From: CBFHOS01 sp965657645
GTDB taxonomy: Bacteria > Pseudomonadota > Alphaproteobacteria > Puniceispirillales > Puniceispirillaceae
Assembly: GCA_965657645.1 (NCBI GenBank)
Contig: CBFHOS010000001.1
Span: forward strand, 124,001-188,000
Reading direction: 5' to 3'
DNA length: 64,000 nucleotides
The first letter of the stretch is position 1, and each line of letters starts with the position of its first letter. Of the stretch, positions 17,317 through 25,805 are shown piece after piece. The notes beneath the pieces were generated by a model. That model saw nothing but the letters and a program-made list of their open reading frames with translations, searched no databases and had not been told where the DNA came from. The position numbers were made by a program, and so were the translations under genes.

Positions 17317-18291
17317 TTAGAATGTTACAGTAACACGTGCTGTTACAGAGTCACCTTTGTTGTTACCAACGTTGGCGGCATCTTTGAAGTCGAAGCTACG
17401 TGAAGTCAAAGACACTGTAAGACCTGGAGTTACTGTGTAAGTAGCACCAACCTGTGTCATTGTCAGCTTGTCGTCTTTTGAAGCAGCTGTTGTGCCAGTG
17501 TTCTTTGAAGAAACGGCCCATGCCTCAACTGTAAGATCGCTGTTTACTGCATAGTCAACACCGTAGTCAGTAGTGGCGATTTTTGATGTGCCGTCTGACT
17601 TGTCTGTGTTTGCTGAACCAACCATGATTGTTAGATCGTCAACAGTAACAGTGGCGCCAATTGAATCGGCGTCTGTTGTTGTGCCTACGCCAGCTGCATT
17701 GGCTGTTGAAGCAGATGCATAGTCAAGAGCAACTGAAGCGCCTTCAAAGTCTGTACCGTATGATACGGCCCATGATGAAATGTCGCCTTCTTCGTTGGCT
17801 TTACCACCAGCGTTAGTTACAGAAGCGTTCACTACCAGACCGTTAAAGTCAGGTGATGTGTACTTGATAACTGTTTTGTCATTGGCGCCGTTACCAACAC
17901 GTGAGTTGGTTGCTACATTAGCGAATGTTTGGTCACCATTTGAGCCAGGCATTGCACCAACTGATGCTGAGTTGTGGTTACCACGAGCAGCGTCTGCTCC
18001 ACCAAATGTCAACTTGCCCCAATCGTCAGAGACGTAGATTGACTGGGCGTCTGTGTCGCCGTTTAGAAGTGTGATAGAACCACCCATTGTCATACCAGAG
18101 TCAGCTGTTGAAGCACCTGAAACTGTGAAGAGAACGTCGGTTGTACCAGTTGTATCGTCACCAGTTGTCTCGTTGTCTGACCAGCTAGAATATGTGTAGC
18201 GGCCAACGCCTGAAAGTGAAACGTCTGCTGCAGCAGCTGAAACGCCACCCATAGCAACGAGTGCTGTAGTCGCAAGAAGAACCTTACGCAT
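17317..18291 (-). CDS. Outer-membrane porin, Gram-negative porin family
   Basis: It is a trimeric beta-barrel channel for small solutes. The 324-residue precursor has a clear signal peptide (MRKVLLATTALVAMGGVSAAAA) with cleavage near residue 22, then alternating hydrophobic/polar strands rich in Gly, Ser, Thr, Asp and Asn, no cysteine after the signal, and a terminal Phe (VTVTF), the outer-membrane barrel signature. A good ribosome-binding site (GGGAGA) precedes ATG 18291. Composition suggests very high expression: codon use is narrow and T/A-rich at third positions compared with neighbours. It stands alone, with its own strong terminator. Confidence 0.93.
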   Translation of the reverse strand: MRKVLLATTALVAMGGVSAAAADVSLSGVGRYTYSSWSDNETTGDDTTGTTDVLFTVSGASTADSGMTMGGSITLLNGDTDAQSIYVSDDWGKLTFGGADAARGNHNSASVGAMPGSNGDQTFANVATNSRVGNGANDKTVIKYTSPDFNGLVVNASVTNAGGKANEEGDISSWAVSYGTDFEGASVALDYASASTANAAGVGTTTDADSIGATVTVDDLTIMVGSANTDKSDGTSKIATTDYGVDYAVNSDLTVEAWAVSSKNTGTTAASKDDKLTMTQVGATYTVTPGLTVSLTSRSFDFKDAANVGNNKGDSVTARVTVTF

Positions 18292-18580
18292 GTTAAATCT
18301 CCCTTAGAGAACTAATCCGCCACCATTGACGGTGACATCACTCTATTAAGTTTTTCTAATTTAACAATGATGCATTAACACCCAAACATTAGATTTTTGA
18401 AATCTGTGATATTTTTGCAACAGTAAGGCATGGCTGGCGGGATTATTGGGATTAGACTTCGCCTGAACTGGCGGCGACTAGCTATTGTAAATTGTTGTTT
18501 TTTGCAGGTTGATCTATAAAGAGCCAACACCGTTGATAAAAAGACACACTCTTTGAGACATAATCGAAAGACCGAGACCA

Positions 18581-19264
18581 ATGGCGATAAGCATTCAAGA
18601 AAATCTGACGATTGTTCATGCGTCTATTGAGGCGGCAAGTGGTGCGGCTTTGGGTGATGATAATACCGCGCCCACGCTGGTTGCGGTCAGCAAACGCCAA
18701 CCCGACGACCGGATTGAGGCCAGCCTTGCCGCTGGTCAGCGTGTTTTCGGTGAGAATAGGGTGCAGGAAGCGACTGAACGCTGGGGCCATCGCCGTGCCC
18801 AATATGATGACCTTATACTGCATCTGATTGGCCCACTACAAACCAACAAGGCGGGTGAGGCAGTTGCTTTATTTGATGTGATCGAAGTCGTCGACCGGCC
18901 TAAGCTGGCGAAAATGCTAGCGGCTGAGATGGAAAAACAGGGACGCCGCTTGCCTTGTTACATTCAGGTCAATACCGGCGCCGAGCCACAAAAAGCAGGT
19001 ATTCTGCCCGCTGATGTCGATGGTTTTGTGGCAATGTGCCGTGATGATTACCAGCTCGATATCATCGGACTGATGTGTATCCCGCCGGTCGATGAAGAGC
19101 CAGCCATGCATTTCGCTCTATTGCGTGAGATGGCACGGCGCAACAATCTTGAAAAGCTATCAATGGGAATGAGCGGCGATTATGAAGAGGCCATTGCCTT
19201 TGGTGCGACATCGGTCCGCGTCGGATCGGCAATATTCGGCGCGCGCAACGAACCCGGCAAATAA
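18581..19264 (+). CDS. yggS: YggS-family pyridoxal 5'-phosphate homeostasis protein
   Basis: This PLP-binding, enzymatically silent protein buffers free PLP and amino/keto acid balance. The 227-residue protein has LVAVSKRQP (PLP lysine near residue 34), FGENRVQEA, the IGPLQTNKA segment (usually IGxLQxNK) and the C-terminal GMSGDYEEAIAFGATSVRVGSAIFG, all diagnostic. Start is ATG 18581. It is monocistronic, divergent from the porin and convergent with ribA. Confidence 0.96.
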   Translation: MAISIQENLTIVHASIEAASGAALGDDNTAPTLVAVSKRQPDDRIEASLAAGQRVFGENRVQEATERWGHRRAQYDDLILHLIGPLQTNKAGEAVALFDVIEVVDRPKLAKMLAAEMEKQGRRLPCYIQVNTGAEPQKAGILPADVDGFVAMCRDDYQLDIIGLMCIPPVDEEPAMHFALLREMARRNNLEKLSMGMSGDYEEAIAFGATSVRVGSAIFGARNEPGK

Positions 19265-19303
19265 TGTAATGTCTTGGGCTCTAGGCGGACAGATGTTGGT
19301 TGT

Positions 19304-20446
19304 CTAATCGGACAGATGTCCGGTGCGCTCCCGCTTGGTCGCCAGATAGCGTTTATTATGCTGGTTCTCAGGAAGATTAAGCGGCACTCGTTCGATGACC
19401 TCTAGGCCAACCTCATCTAGCTGGGCAATTTTGTCTGGATTATTGGTGATCAGACGCAGTTTCGTTAAACCAAGTTCTTGCAAGATTCGACAAGCTGGCA
19501 AAAACAGCCGCTCGTCAGTGTCAAAGCCGAGGGCGTGATTGGCGTCAACCGTATCAAGCCCCTCATCCTGAAGCGCATAGGCACGCATCTTATTCAACAG
19601 GCCGATATCACGGCCTTCTTGGGCCAGATATACAAGAACGCCGCCGCCAGCATCCGCCATCAATGCCAGTGCGCCTTGTAATTGATTGCCGCAATCGCAT
19701 TTCAAACTACCTAGAACATCACCGGTTACACATTGTGAATGTAGGCGAACCAATGGTGCCGGCATCGACAGACCGTCACCAACAACCACGGCAAAATGTT
19801 CATCGCCGCCAAGATTGGCCCGGAACATCACCACTTCTGCATCGGGCGCAACGGCTAGCGGTACTTTCGCCCGCGCCGCAATTTTCAGGCTTTGGGCCGC
19901 TTGTCTTGCCGATTGCTCGATATCCTTGGCATCGATGGTTAGTATATTTAACGAGCGCGCAAGACGGTCTTGCTGGTTTTTGTCGCGCGATGGAAACCGT
20001 GACATCAACGCCGCCGGGACCAGCTTGGCAATCCGCAAAAGCCTAGTTGCCATATCTGCAAGGGAATCCGGACGCTCACCAATCAGTGAAATATCCTTGC
20101 CTAAAATATCGTCGCGCGGTTGACCGGCGGCCAAATCAAATAGGCTGGAATAATTAATGCCAGAGGCCGGCATCGTGGCGCATGTGTGCTTGTCCTGTAA
20201 CTGCCGTCCCAAACTGGCGATACGATTATCCGTTAGGGCTAGCATAACGCCGGATCCGGTTACCGCGCTTAATGTGTCTTCGCCGTCATCACCGCCAAGC
20301 TCCGCCGCTTTGAACAAACAGCTTTCGCCATTTGCCAGACGCAGCAAAACGGTTCCGCCACGCCGTAATTCAGCGGCGGCCCGATCAGTCTGGAGGTAGG
20401 AAGTGCCCACATTAGTCTCCACAATTGGTGCGATAGGCGGGGTCAT
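19304..20446 (-). CDS. ribA: GTP cyclohydrolase II with N-terminal extension
   Basis: It opens GTP to the pyrimidine precursor of riboflavin. The catalytic half (about residues 190-375) carries the zinc cysteines in VRLHSQCVTGDVLGSLKCDC and the AQEGRDIGL catalytic stretch. The first ~170 residues resemble the extension seen in alphaproteobacterial RibA and lack the acidic motif of DHBP synthase, so the protein is probably not a working bifunctional enzyme. Start is ATG 20446. It is transcribed alone, divergent from the response regulator. Confidence 0.94.
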   Translation of the reverse strand: MTPPIAPIVETNVGTSYLQTDRAAAELRRGGTVLLRLANGESCLFKAAELGGDDGEDTLSAVTGSGVMLALTDNRIASLGRQLQDKHTCATMPASGINYSSLFDLAAGQPRDDILGKDISLIGERPDSLADMATRLLRIAKLVPAALMSRFPSRDKNQQDRLARSLNILTIDAKDIEQSARQAAQSLKIAARAKVPLAVAPDAEVVMFRANLGGDEHFAVVVGDGLSMPAPLVRLHSQCVTGDVLGSLKCDCGNQLQGALALMADAGGGVLVYLAQEGRDIGLLNKMRAYALQDEGLDTVDANHALGFDTDERLFLPACRILQELGLTKLRLITNNPDKIAQLDEVGLEVIERVPLNLPENQHNKRYLATKRERTGHLSD

Positions 20447-20570
20447 TTGACGCCTTTTTAACCAAACTCACTTTTTCGAATATTAAGATTTGGTGAATTC
20501 GTTTATGCGGTTATCATGATCATTAGATTTTTTGTTAATAGCACTCTCATTTATGGGGTCGCAGGAGAAA

Positions 20571-21296
20571 ATGCAAGGTTTGATCTCCAGTACTTCGAAA
20601 GATACTCTGGTCGGCGCCCGTCTGTTGATTGTTGACGATGATGCATTTTTGCGCGCGACGCTCCGCGAACAATTGTCGATCGAGGGCGTTAAACAAATTG
20701 ATGAAGCGGCCACCCTTACCGAAGTTTTCGATTGTGTGAATGAGGGTGAACCTGATCTGATCATTCTCGATATCAGGCTACCCGACGGTAATGGTGTGGC
20801 GATTTGCCAGAAATTACGGGACCGCGGTTTTGCCAATCCCATCGTCATGCTCACCGGCCAGGATAGTGAAGACGACATCGTTGCCGGATTAGAGGCGGGG
20901 GCGAATGATTATGTCATCAAGCCAATGCGCCTTGGCGAGTTATTGGCGCGAATTAGATCGCAATTGCGCCAGCATAAATCATCTGACACCGCTAGGTTCT
21001 CTGTTGGTGGCCTTAGTTTCGTACCAGCCAACAAATTGCTATTCGATGATCGCAGCAACCGCAAAGCCGTGCTGACCGAAAAAGAAGCGACAATTTTAAA
21101 ATTTCTTTATCGTGCGCATCCAAATGGCGTGTCAAAGGAACAGCTCCTAACCGAGGTCTGGGGCTTTCAGGACGGTTTGAGTACGCATACTGTTGAGACG
21201 CATATTTATCGTCTCCGCCAGAAAATTGGCCGGTTAACATCGGCGCCCGTGGTGCTCACGACCCGCCTTGGCTATTCGCTATCTTCGGTGCCGTGA
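20571..21296 (+). CDS. OmpR-type response regulator, orphan
   Basis: This is a two-component transcription factor. The receiver domain has the acidic pocket (Asp22-24), phospho-acceptor Asp67 (LDIRLPDGNG), Thr95 and Lys117; a winged helix-turn-helix follows (VETHIYRLRQKIG, then TRLGYSL). ATG 20571 is chosen (241 aa) because AGGAG lies just upstream; earlier TTG/ATG codons lack a site. No sensor kinase is adjacent, so its partner must be elsewhere. Its 3' end overlaps the convergent dehydrogenase gene by 41 bp. Confidence 0.93.
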   Translation: MQGLISSTSKDTLVGARLLIVDDDAFLRATLREQLSIEGVKQIDEAATLTEVFDCVNEGEPDLIILDIRLPDGNGVAICQKLRDRGFANPIVMLTGQDSEDDIVAGLEAGANDYVIKPMRLGELLARIRSQLRQHKSSDTARFSVGGLSFVPANKLLFDDRSNRKAVLTEKEATILKFLYRAHPNGVSKEQLLTEVWGFQDGLSTHTVETHIYRLRQKIGRLTSAPVVLTTRLGYSLSSVP

Positions 21297-22374
21297 TCAG
21301 TTGATCGAGCGCCGCTACTACCGATTTTGTTCCCATATCACCGCCAAATTCAACGGGCCGGATTAGATTGTCACTAAACCCGGTTTCAACCGCGCGGTGG
21401 ATGAGAGAGGCCGCCTTGTCATAATGTTTGGCGCCGGTTGTTTCGGCCAGATAATCAAGCATCATCGCCCCGCTTAGGATGGCGGCAAGTGGATTTGCCT
21501 TATCCTGACCGATGATATCGGGGGCGCTACCATGGGCGGGTTGGAACAGGCCAATTTCATCGCCAATTTCACCACATGCGGCCATGCCCATTCCGCCAAC
21601 AAGACCGCCAGCCAGATCCGACAGAATGTCACCAAACATATTTTCGGTAACCAGAACATCCAGATCCCACGGGTTGCGTACCATCGTTAACGCCATCGCA
21701 TCAACATAACAATGATCGGCGGTAATGGTGGGGTGGTTTGTGGCTATATTATCAAAAATCTCACGGAAGAATGCCATTGCGGTAAAGACATTGGCCTTGT
21801 CGACACAGGTAACCCGGCCCTTGCCGCCCTGATCCTTGCGCCGCGCCGCCAATCTAAAGGCAAAATCATGGAGCCGCTCGCTTACATCGCGGGTGATCAG
21901 CATGGTCTCTCGGACTTCGTTCGGGCTTACCTCACTGCGCCCATGAACCGCGGCGGAATAAAACAGCCCCTCGGTGGATTCCCGAATGATCACCATATCA
22001 ATGTCTTGGCCGCGCGCATCGGCAAGCGGCCCTGGAATATTGGGATAGGCCTTTACCGGACGCACACCGGCATAAAGCCCGTACATGTCACGAAGGCGCA
22101 GATGGGGTGAAATCTCGGTACCGTCATCATGACGAATAGATGGCAGGCCGATGGCCCCAAGGAAGATCGCATCACTCTTGCCCGCCGCCACTTCGCCGCC
22201 GGGCTCTATATCTTTGCCGGTTTCGGCAAAATAACCGGCACCCGCCTCGATAAAGCGCATATTTAGGGGCGCCGCCGCAACCGCGCCTAATGCCCGCTCG
22301 ATGAGAAACAATGTGGCATCAGCCACATCAATGCCAATGCCATCGCCCTTAATTACCGAAATATGCGGACTCAT
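21256..22374 (-). CDS. Isocitrate/isopropylmalate dehydrogenase family protein
   Basis: This is an NAD(P)-dependent beta-decarboxylating dehydrogenase, 372 aa. Visible features are the KGDGIGIDV start, the substrate arginines in LRLRDMYGLYAGVRP, the catalytic VIIRESTEGLFYS region, the lysine-containing CVDKANVF, and the metal-site GDILSDLAGGLVGGMGMA. A tyrosine in EGLFYS is conserved. It could act on 3-isopropylmalate, isocitrate, tartrate or homoisocitrate; no leuA/leuCD neighbours decide this. Start is ATG 22374. Its tail overlaps the convergent regulator gene by 41 bp. Confidence 0.88.
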   Translation of the reverse strand: MSPHISVIKGDGIGIDVADATLFLIERALGAVAAAPLNMRFIEAGAGYFAETGKDIEPGGEVAAGKSDAIFLGAIGLPSIRHDDGTEISPHLRLRDMYGLYAGVRPVKAYPNIPGPLADARGQDIDMVIIRESTEGLFYSAAVHGRSEVSPNEVRETMLITRDVSERLHDFAFRLAARRKDQGGKGRVTCVDKANVFTAMAFFREIFDNIATNHPTITADHCYVDAMALTMVRNPWDLDVLVTENMFGDILSDLAGGLVGGMGMAACGEIGDEIGLFQPAHGSAPDIIGQDKANPLAAILSGAMMLDYLAETTGAKHYDKAASLIHRAVETGFSDNLIRPVEFGGDMGTKSVVAALDQLITAPKIANSQGGS

Positions 22375-22391
22375 TTGCCACTTTCCATTCT

Positions 22392-22430
22392 AATACACTC
22401 AATCCCAATACACCTCATCCTAATACGGGT
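22392..22430. repeat. 15-bp tandem repeat, about 2.5 copies
   Basis: Units AATACACTCAATCCC (22392-22406) and AATACACCTCATCCT (22407-22421) are followed by AATACGGG. It lies just upstream of the LeuB-like dehydrogenase, in its presumed promoter or leader. The rest of the 22375-22682 gap holds tRNA-Gln and AT-rich sequence with a duplicated AGATTATAAAA at about 22507 and 22520; nothing else is seen. Confidence 0.65.
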
Positions 22431-22549
22431 GCGCGCCCATAACACCAGAACAATGCTGGCGAAACAAGCGCGGTTATTATCGGCAATTTTAGGAGGAAAA
22501 GTTCAGAGATTATAAAAGAGATTATAAAAATGTCTGATATCTAAAACTT

Positions 22550-22624
22550 TGGCTGGGGCGGTAGGATTCGAACCTACGATACACGATACCAAAAACCGAT
22601 GCCTTACCACTTGGCCACGCCCCA
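22550..22624 (-). tRNA. tRNA-Gln (anticodon TTG)
   Basis: The minus strand folds into a complete cloverleaf: acceptor TGGGGCG/CGCCCCA, D-arm GCCAAGTGGTAAGGC, anticodon loop TTTTGGT with anticodon TTG, 5-nt variable loop, T-arm GTAGG-TTCGAAT-CCTAC, discriminator G and an encoded CCA (22550-22552). The outermost anticodon-stem pair (27-43) is a T-T mismatch; the other four pairs form. Confidence 0.96.
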
Positions 22625-22682
22625 ATCACAAAGTGACGGCAATTTAACCGCCAATTGTCACGCAATCAACCCCGATAAAGCA

Positions 22683-24842
22683 TTAATTCACTTTATAAAC
22701 GCGGTAATGCGGAAAGGCGTCGAAAACCGGGGTGAAATATTCGGCATCATAGGCGCCTAAGAAGAAAAGCTGGTTGAATGTTGACCCAAATAACACCGGC
22801 TTGATGATCTGGTCTTCAAATGGCCGATCGTTGATTGAATGCAATTGAACGTAAAACCCACTTTTCACATCATAGTTGGCGCGTGGTCCGACCCGACCGT
22901 TATTTGTCTGCACGGCACCGGCTAGGGCTTTTTGTCCGTCGATTGTACCTTTGGAAAAATCATAGAGCTGGCCGTTACATGTGACGGCGGCGCTCGAGCC
23001 ATTACATCTTAGACGCTGATAGCTAAGGACATTGCTTCCCCCGCCAACATTAATCGGCTGGCCTGTGGTGACATCCCACATGCCTAGGCTAGAGATTGAC
23101 GACATCCAGCGTGCCATCTGCAAGGTCAATACCAGATAAATATCGGCAGTATCTTGGCGCGGGCCATCGATAAAGGCCTGATTGATGCGCTCGTTACTAG
23201 CACCTTTTGCCGCTAGTGCTTCGGGCTCCTCATTCGCCATGAATTTGATAATTCGTGCGGTTTCATATTGGCTACCAGATAATAGCGCGCGGGCAAACAT
23301 ATGTGTCGGCAAGCCACGCTGGCTACCGCCATCATGCAAGGTTGCGGCATTGCTGAACAGGGTTGCCGCATAGCCATAATCCCACCATGTCGCAATCACC
23401 GGATCCTTTTTTGACTGGCCGCTGGCGGCCTGTTCGGCGGCATAATCGCCAACCCGTTTAAAGCCGTCTACCACTGGCACGCTAAACGATGTTTGCGGAA
23501 CATAGGGCCGGGTTATCGGATTTCCTGACGATAGATAGGCGATCGACAGGCCGATAATAATGCCAATCGCGCTGGCCAAAACCTGCACTTTTTGCGACTT
23601 ATCAGACAGGGTATCGGCATTATTTGCCCCAGCTAGGAATTTATCTGCCAAAAATCGGCCACTGGTGAGAATGACCCAGCCAACGCCAAACCAGAATAAT
23701 GGCGCGGAAAAGAAAATGACCCGATTACCAAATACCGTATTCAGCACGGCCAGCATCAAAGCTGGGAGGAACACAATGGCGATCACCGGATGGACAAATG
23801 CCCATGCGGCCAACCCGATCAAGGCAATGATACCGATCCAGACATCACCGGTTAGGCTATAAAGAACCTCGCCAATTGGGATTTTTGCCAGCTCGGTTAT
23901 GGTTGAATAGGTGTTCGGCAATATCAAATCACCAATATTCGCGCCATCGCCGACAAAGCCGCTAACACTGACGCCGCCACCAGACCAGAATGTGCCCGAT
24001 GTAACAATAAATAGCGCGGCCAGACCCGCGGTCCGGCGCCAATCACCGTGAATGGCGAAACTCAGCCAAACCAATCCGCCAAGGAAGCCCCAGCTTAGGA
24101 TATCTTTTGACCACCACCAGCTATACAGGTTGTTGGTCAAGCCAGCGATGATAACAACACCGATAGCCAGTCCGATTGGACGTATCTTTGCCGCCCAAAT
24201 GACGAGCGCCGTCACTAAATAAAAGAAACCCAGATTGAGCTGGTCAGTATCAATGCGCCCTGCTGATGACCTGACCAGATAGGACATAGATAGCGAGCCA
24301 CCAATCGCCGCGACTGCACCCACGGCCCAGAATCCCGCCGCGCCAAAGGCCAGCACAATACAAATTGCAGTAAATGCCGCGGTCCATGGCAACATCTTAT
24401 TGCCCGTTTTAAGCAAGCTTTCTTGGCTAGCATCCGGCGCAAGATACGCCAGCATCACAGATAACAAGGGTTCGGCAAATAGACTGTGATCAGTGTTTTC
24501 TGGCTGGTCACGGTTGGCTGGATATTGACGCAATGCCGAAAAAGAGTTGCTTTTGCCTGTCTCTTTTATCGATTTGGCGCCGTTCAGAAAATAGGACGCA
24601 TCAGTCGTTGTGAATAGGGGCGTGTCACCAAGGAAATAGCTGTCTCTCTCGCTATTCCACTGGTCAAATTGCCAATGGCGCATATGCGCGGAGGCGAACA
24701 CTGCGAGCGCAATCATGATCATTGCAAAAATGAGGTGGTTTTTGCCTTTTACCGGGGCAAGCCAGGCTTTGTCAGTTACTGCCTTGTGCCATGATATGGC
24801 CGGCTCAAACTTCATCTTCAACGATGCCAGAAAATTATTCAT
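22683..24842 (-). CDS. STT3/PglB-type oligosaccharyltransferase
   Basis: STT3 proteins transfer a lipid-linked oligosaccharide to asparagine in N-X-S/T sequons. This 719-residue membrane protein has all four family motifs in order: the first-loop Asp in TTTDASYF (about 78-85), the DxD in RIDTDQLN (196-203), the TIxE motif TITE (314-317) and WWDYG (486-490), plus an Arg in GNRVIFF (about 374). About 11-13 membrane segments precede a C-terminal soluble domain, and the length equals that of epsilonproteobacterial PglB. ATG 24842 is chosen over TTG 24866. It follows ispE on the same strand; no glycosyltransferase cluster is adjacent. Its substrate glycan and targets are unknown. Confidence 0.9.
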   Translation of the reverse strand: MNNFLASLKMKFEPAISWHKAVTDKAWLAPVKGKNHLIFAMIMIALAVFASAHMRHWQFDQWNSERDSYFLGDTPLFTTTDASYFLNGAKSIKETGKSNSFSALRQYPANRDQPENTDHSLFAEPLLSVMLAYLAPDASQESLLKTGNKMLPWTAAFTAICIVLAFGAAGFWAVGAVAAIGGSLSMSYLVRSSAGRIDTDQLNLGFFYLVTALVIWAAKIRPIGLAIGVVIIAGLTNNLYSWWWSKDILSWGFLGGLVWLSFAIHGDWRRTAGLAALFIVTSGTFWSGGGVSVSGFVGDGANIGDLILPNTYSTITELAKIPIGEVLYSLTGDVWIGIIALIGLAAWAFVHPVIAIVFLPALMLAVLNTVFGNRVIFFSAPLFWFGVGWVILTSGRFLADKFLAGANNADTLSDKSQKVQVLASAIGIIIGLSIAYLSSGNPITRPYVPQTSFSVPVVDGFKRVGDYAAEQAASGQSKKDPVIATWWDYGYAATLFSNAATLHDGGSQRGLPTHMFARALLSGSQYETARIIKFMANEEPEALAAKGASNERINQAFIDGPRQDTADIYLVLTLQMARWMSSISSLGMWDVTTGQPINVGGGSNVLSYQRLRCNGSSAAVTCNGQLYDFSKGTIDGQKALAGAVQTNNGRVGPRANYDVKSGFYVQLHSINDRPFEDQIIKPVLFGSTFNQLFFLGAYDAEYFTPVFDAFPHYRVYKVN

Positions 24843-24932
24843 TCTTGTCTCACTTGCCAGAACCAAACCTGCATTCAGGCATGTTCACACCTGCACGCAC
24901 CTGTCGTATCATAGGAAACTGCTTTGGTTCAA

Positions 24933-25796
24933 TTAAATGATGACGCTGGCGACGGCCCAATATCCGCTATCGGTTAATATCTTGGCGGCATTTTGGCAAT
25001 TGGCATCACTATCAAACAGACCAAAGCAACTGGCTCCGCTTCCAGACATTGCGGCGGCGTGTACCCCATTCTGGGTTTTTATGTCCTGCAATAATTGCGC
25101 AATCTCGGGCATGATGGTTATGGCCGCTTGATCCAGATCATTGCCGAGGGCGACAAAATCTGATGCCGCGGTGAAACCACTATCGCTGGCGATGTCGCTA
25201 AATGGCTGGTTGGCGGCGGCAAAGGCCGTAAACACATCAATAGTGGCAAGTGGCTTGTTTGGATTGGCCAGCAAAATGGGGGTGCCACTGATGGTTTGGA
25301 CTGGCGCTAGGGTTGTGCTTTGCGCTATCGGCCGCAGAACCTCGCCAATGCCGCTCATATGCTGGCTATTTGAGTGCAGGCAAACCGGCACATCAGCACC
25401 CAATGATAGGGCAATCGCCGCAAGTTCACTACTCATTTGCGGGTTATTCGTCTGAGAGGCCAGATACCGTAATGTCGCTGCGGCATCGGCAGAGCCACCA
25501 CCAAGACCGGCGCCTACCGGAATGTTTTTTGTCAGGGTAATTTTTACCGGCCCGATAATGCCGCCAGCCGCACGAAAAGCGGCAAGCGTCTGAAGACAAA
25601 GATTGTTGGCAGTGTCCAGCGTATCGCCATAGGGGCCAATGATCTCGATGGCGTCATGATCGCTTGGCGCGAATGATAGATTATCGCCAAATTCGGTAAA
25701 AACCACGTCGGACTCGAGCAGGTGATACCCATCATCGCGGCGTCCTGTTAGCAACAGGTTCAGATTAATTTTGGCCGGAGCGATGGTTGTACTCAT
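24933..25796 (-). CDS. ispE: 4-diphosphocytidyl-2-C-methyl-D-erythritol kinase
   Basis: It phosphorylates CDP-methylerythritol in the non-mevalonate isoprenoid pathway. The 287-residue GHMP kinase has the N-terminal PAKINLNLLLTGRRDDGYH signature, the ATP-binding PVGAGLGGGSADAAA, and the C-terminal MSGSGASCFGLF. Start is ATG 25796, only 9 bp after the TPR-lipoprotein stop, a gene pairing common in Alphaproteobacteria. The STT3 gene follows about 90 bp downstream on the same strand. Confidence 0.96.
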   Translation of the reverse strand: MSTTIAPAKINLNLLLTGRRDDGYHLLESDVVFTEFGDNLSFAPSDHDAIEIIGPYGDTLDTANNLCLQTLAAFRAAGGIIGPVKITLTKNIPVGAGLGGGSADAAATLRYLASQTNNPQMSSELAAIALSLGADVPVCLHSNSQHMSGIGEVLRPIAQSTTLAPVQTISGTPILLANPNKPLATIDVFTAFAAANQPFSDIASDSGFTAASDFVALGNDLDQAAITIMPEIAQLLQDIKTQNGVHAAAMSGSGASCFGLFDSDANCQNAAKILTDSGYWAVASVII

Positions 25797-25805
25797 CGGG
25801 TGGGC

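Noticed and set aside
19304..20446. Bifunctional RibBA
   Set aside because: The N-terminal part lacks the acidic DHBP-synthase motif and the usual domain length, so only GTP cyclohydrolase II is supported.
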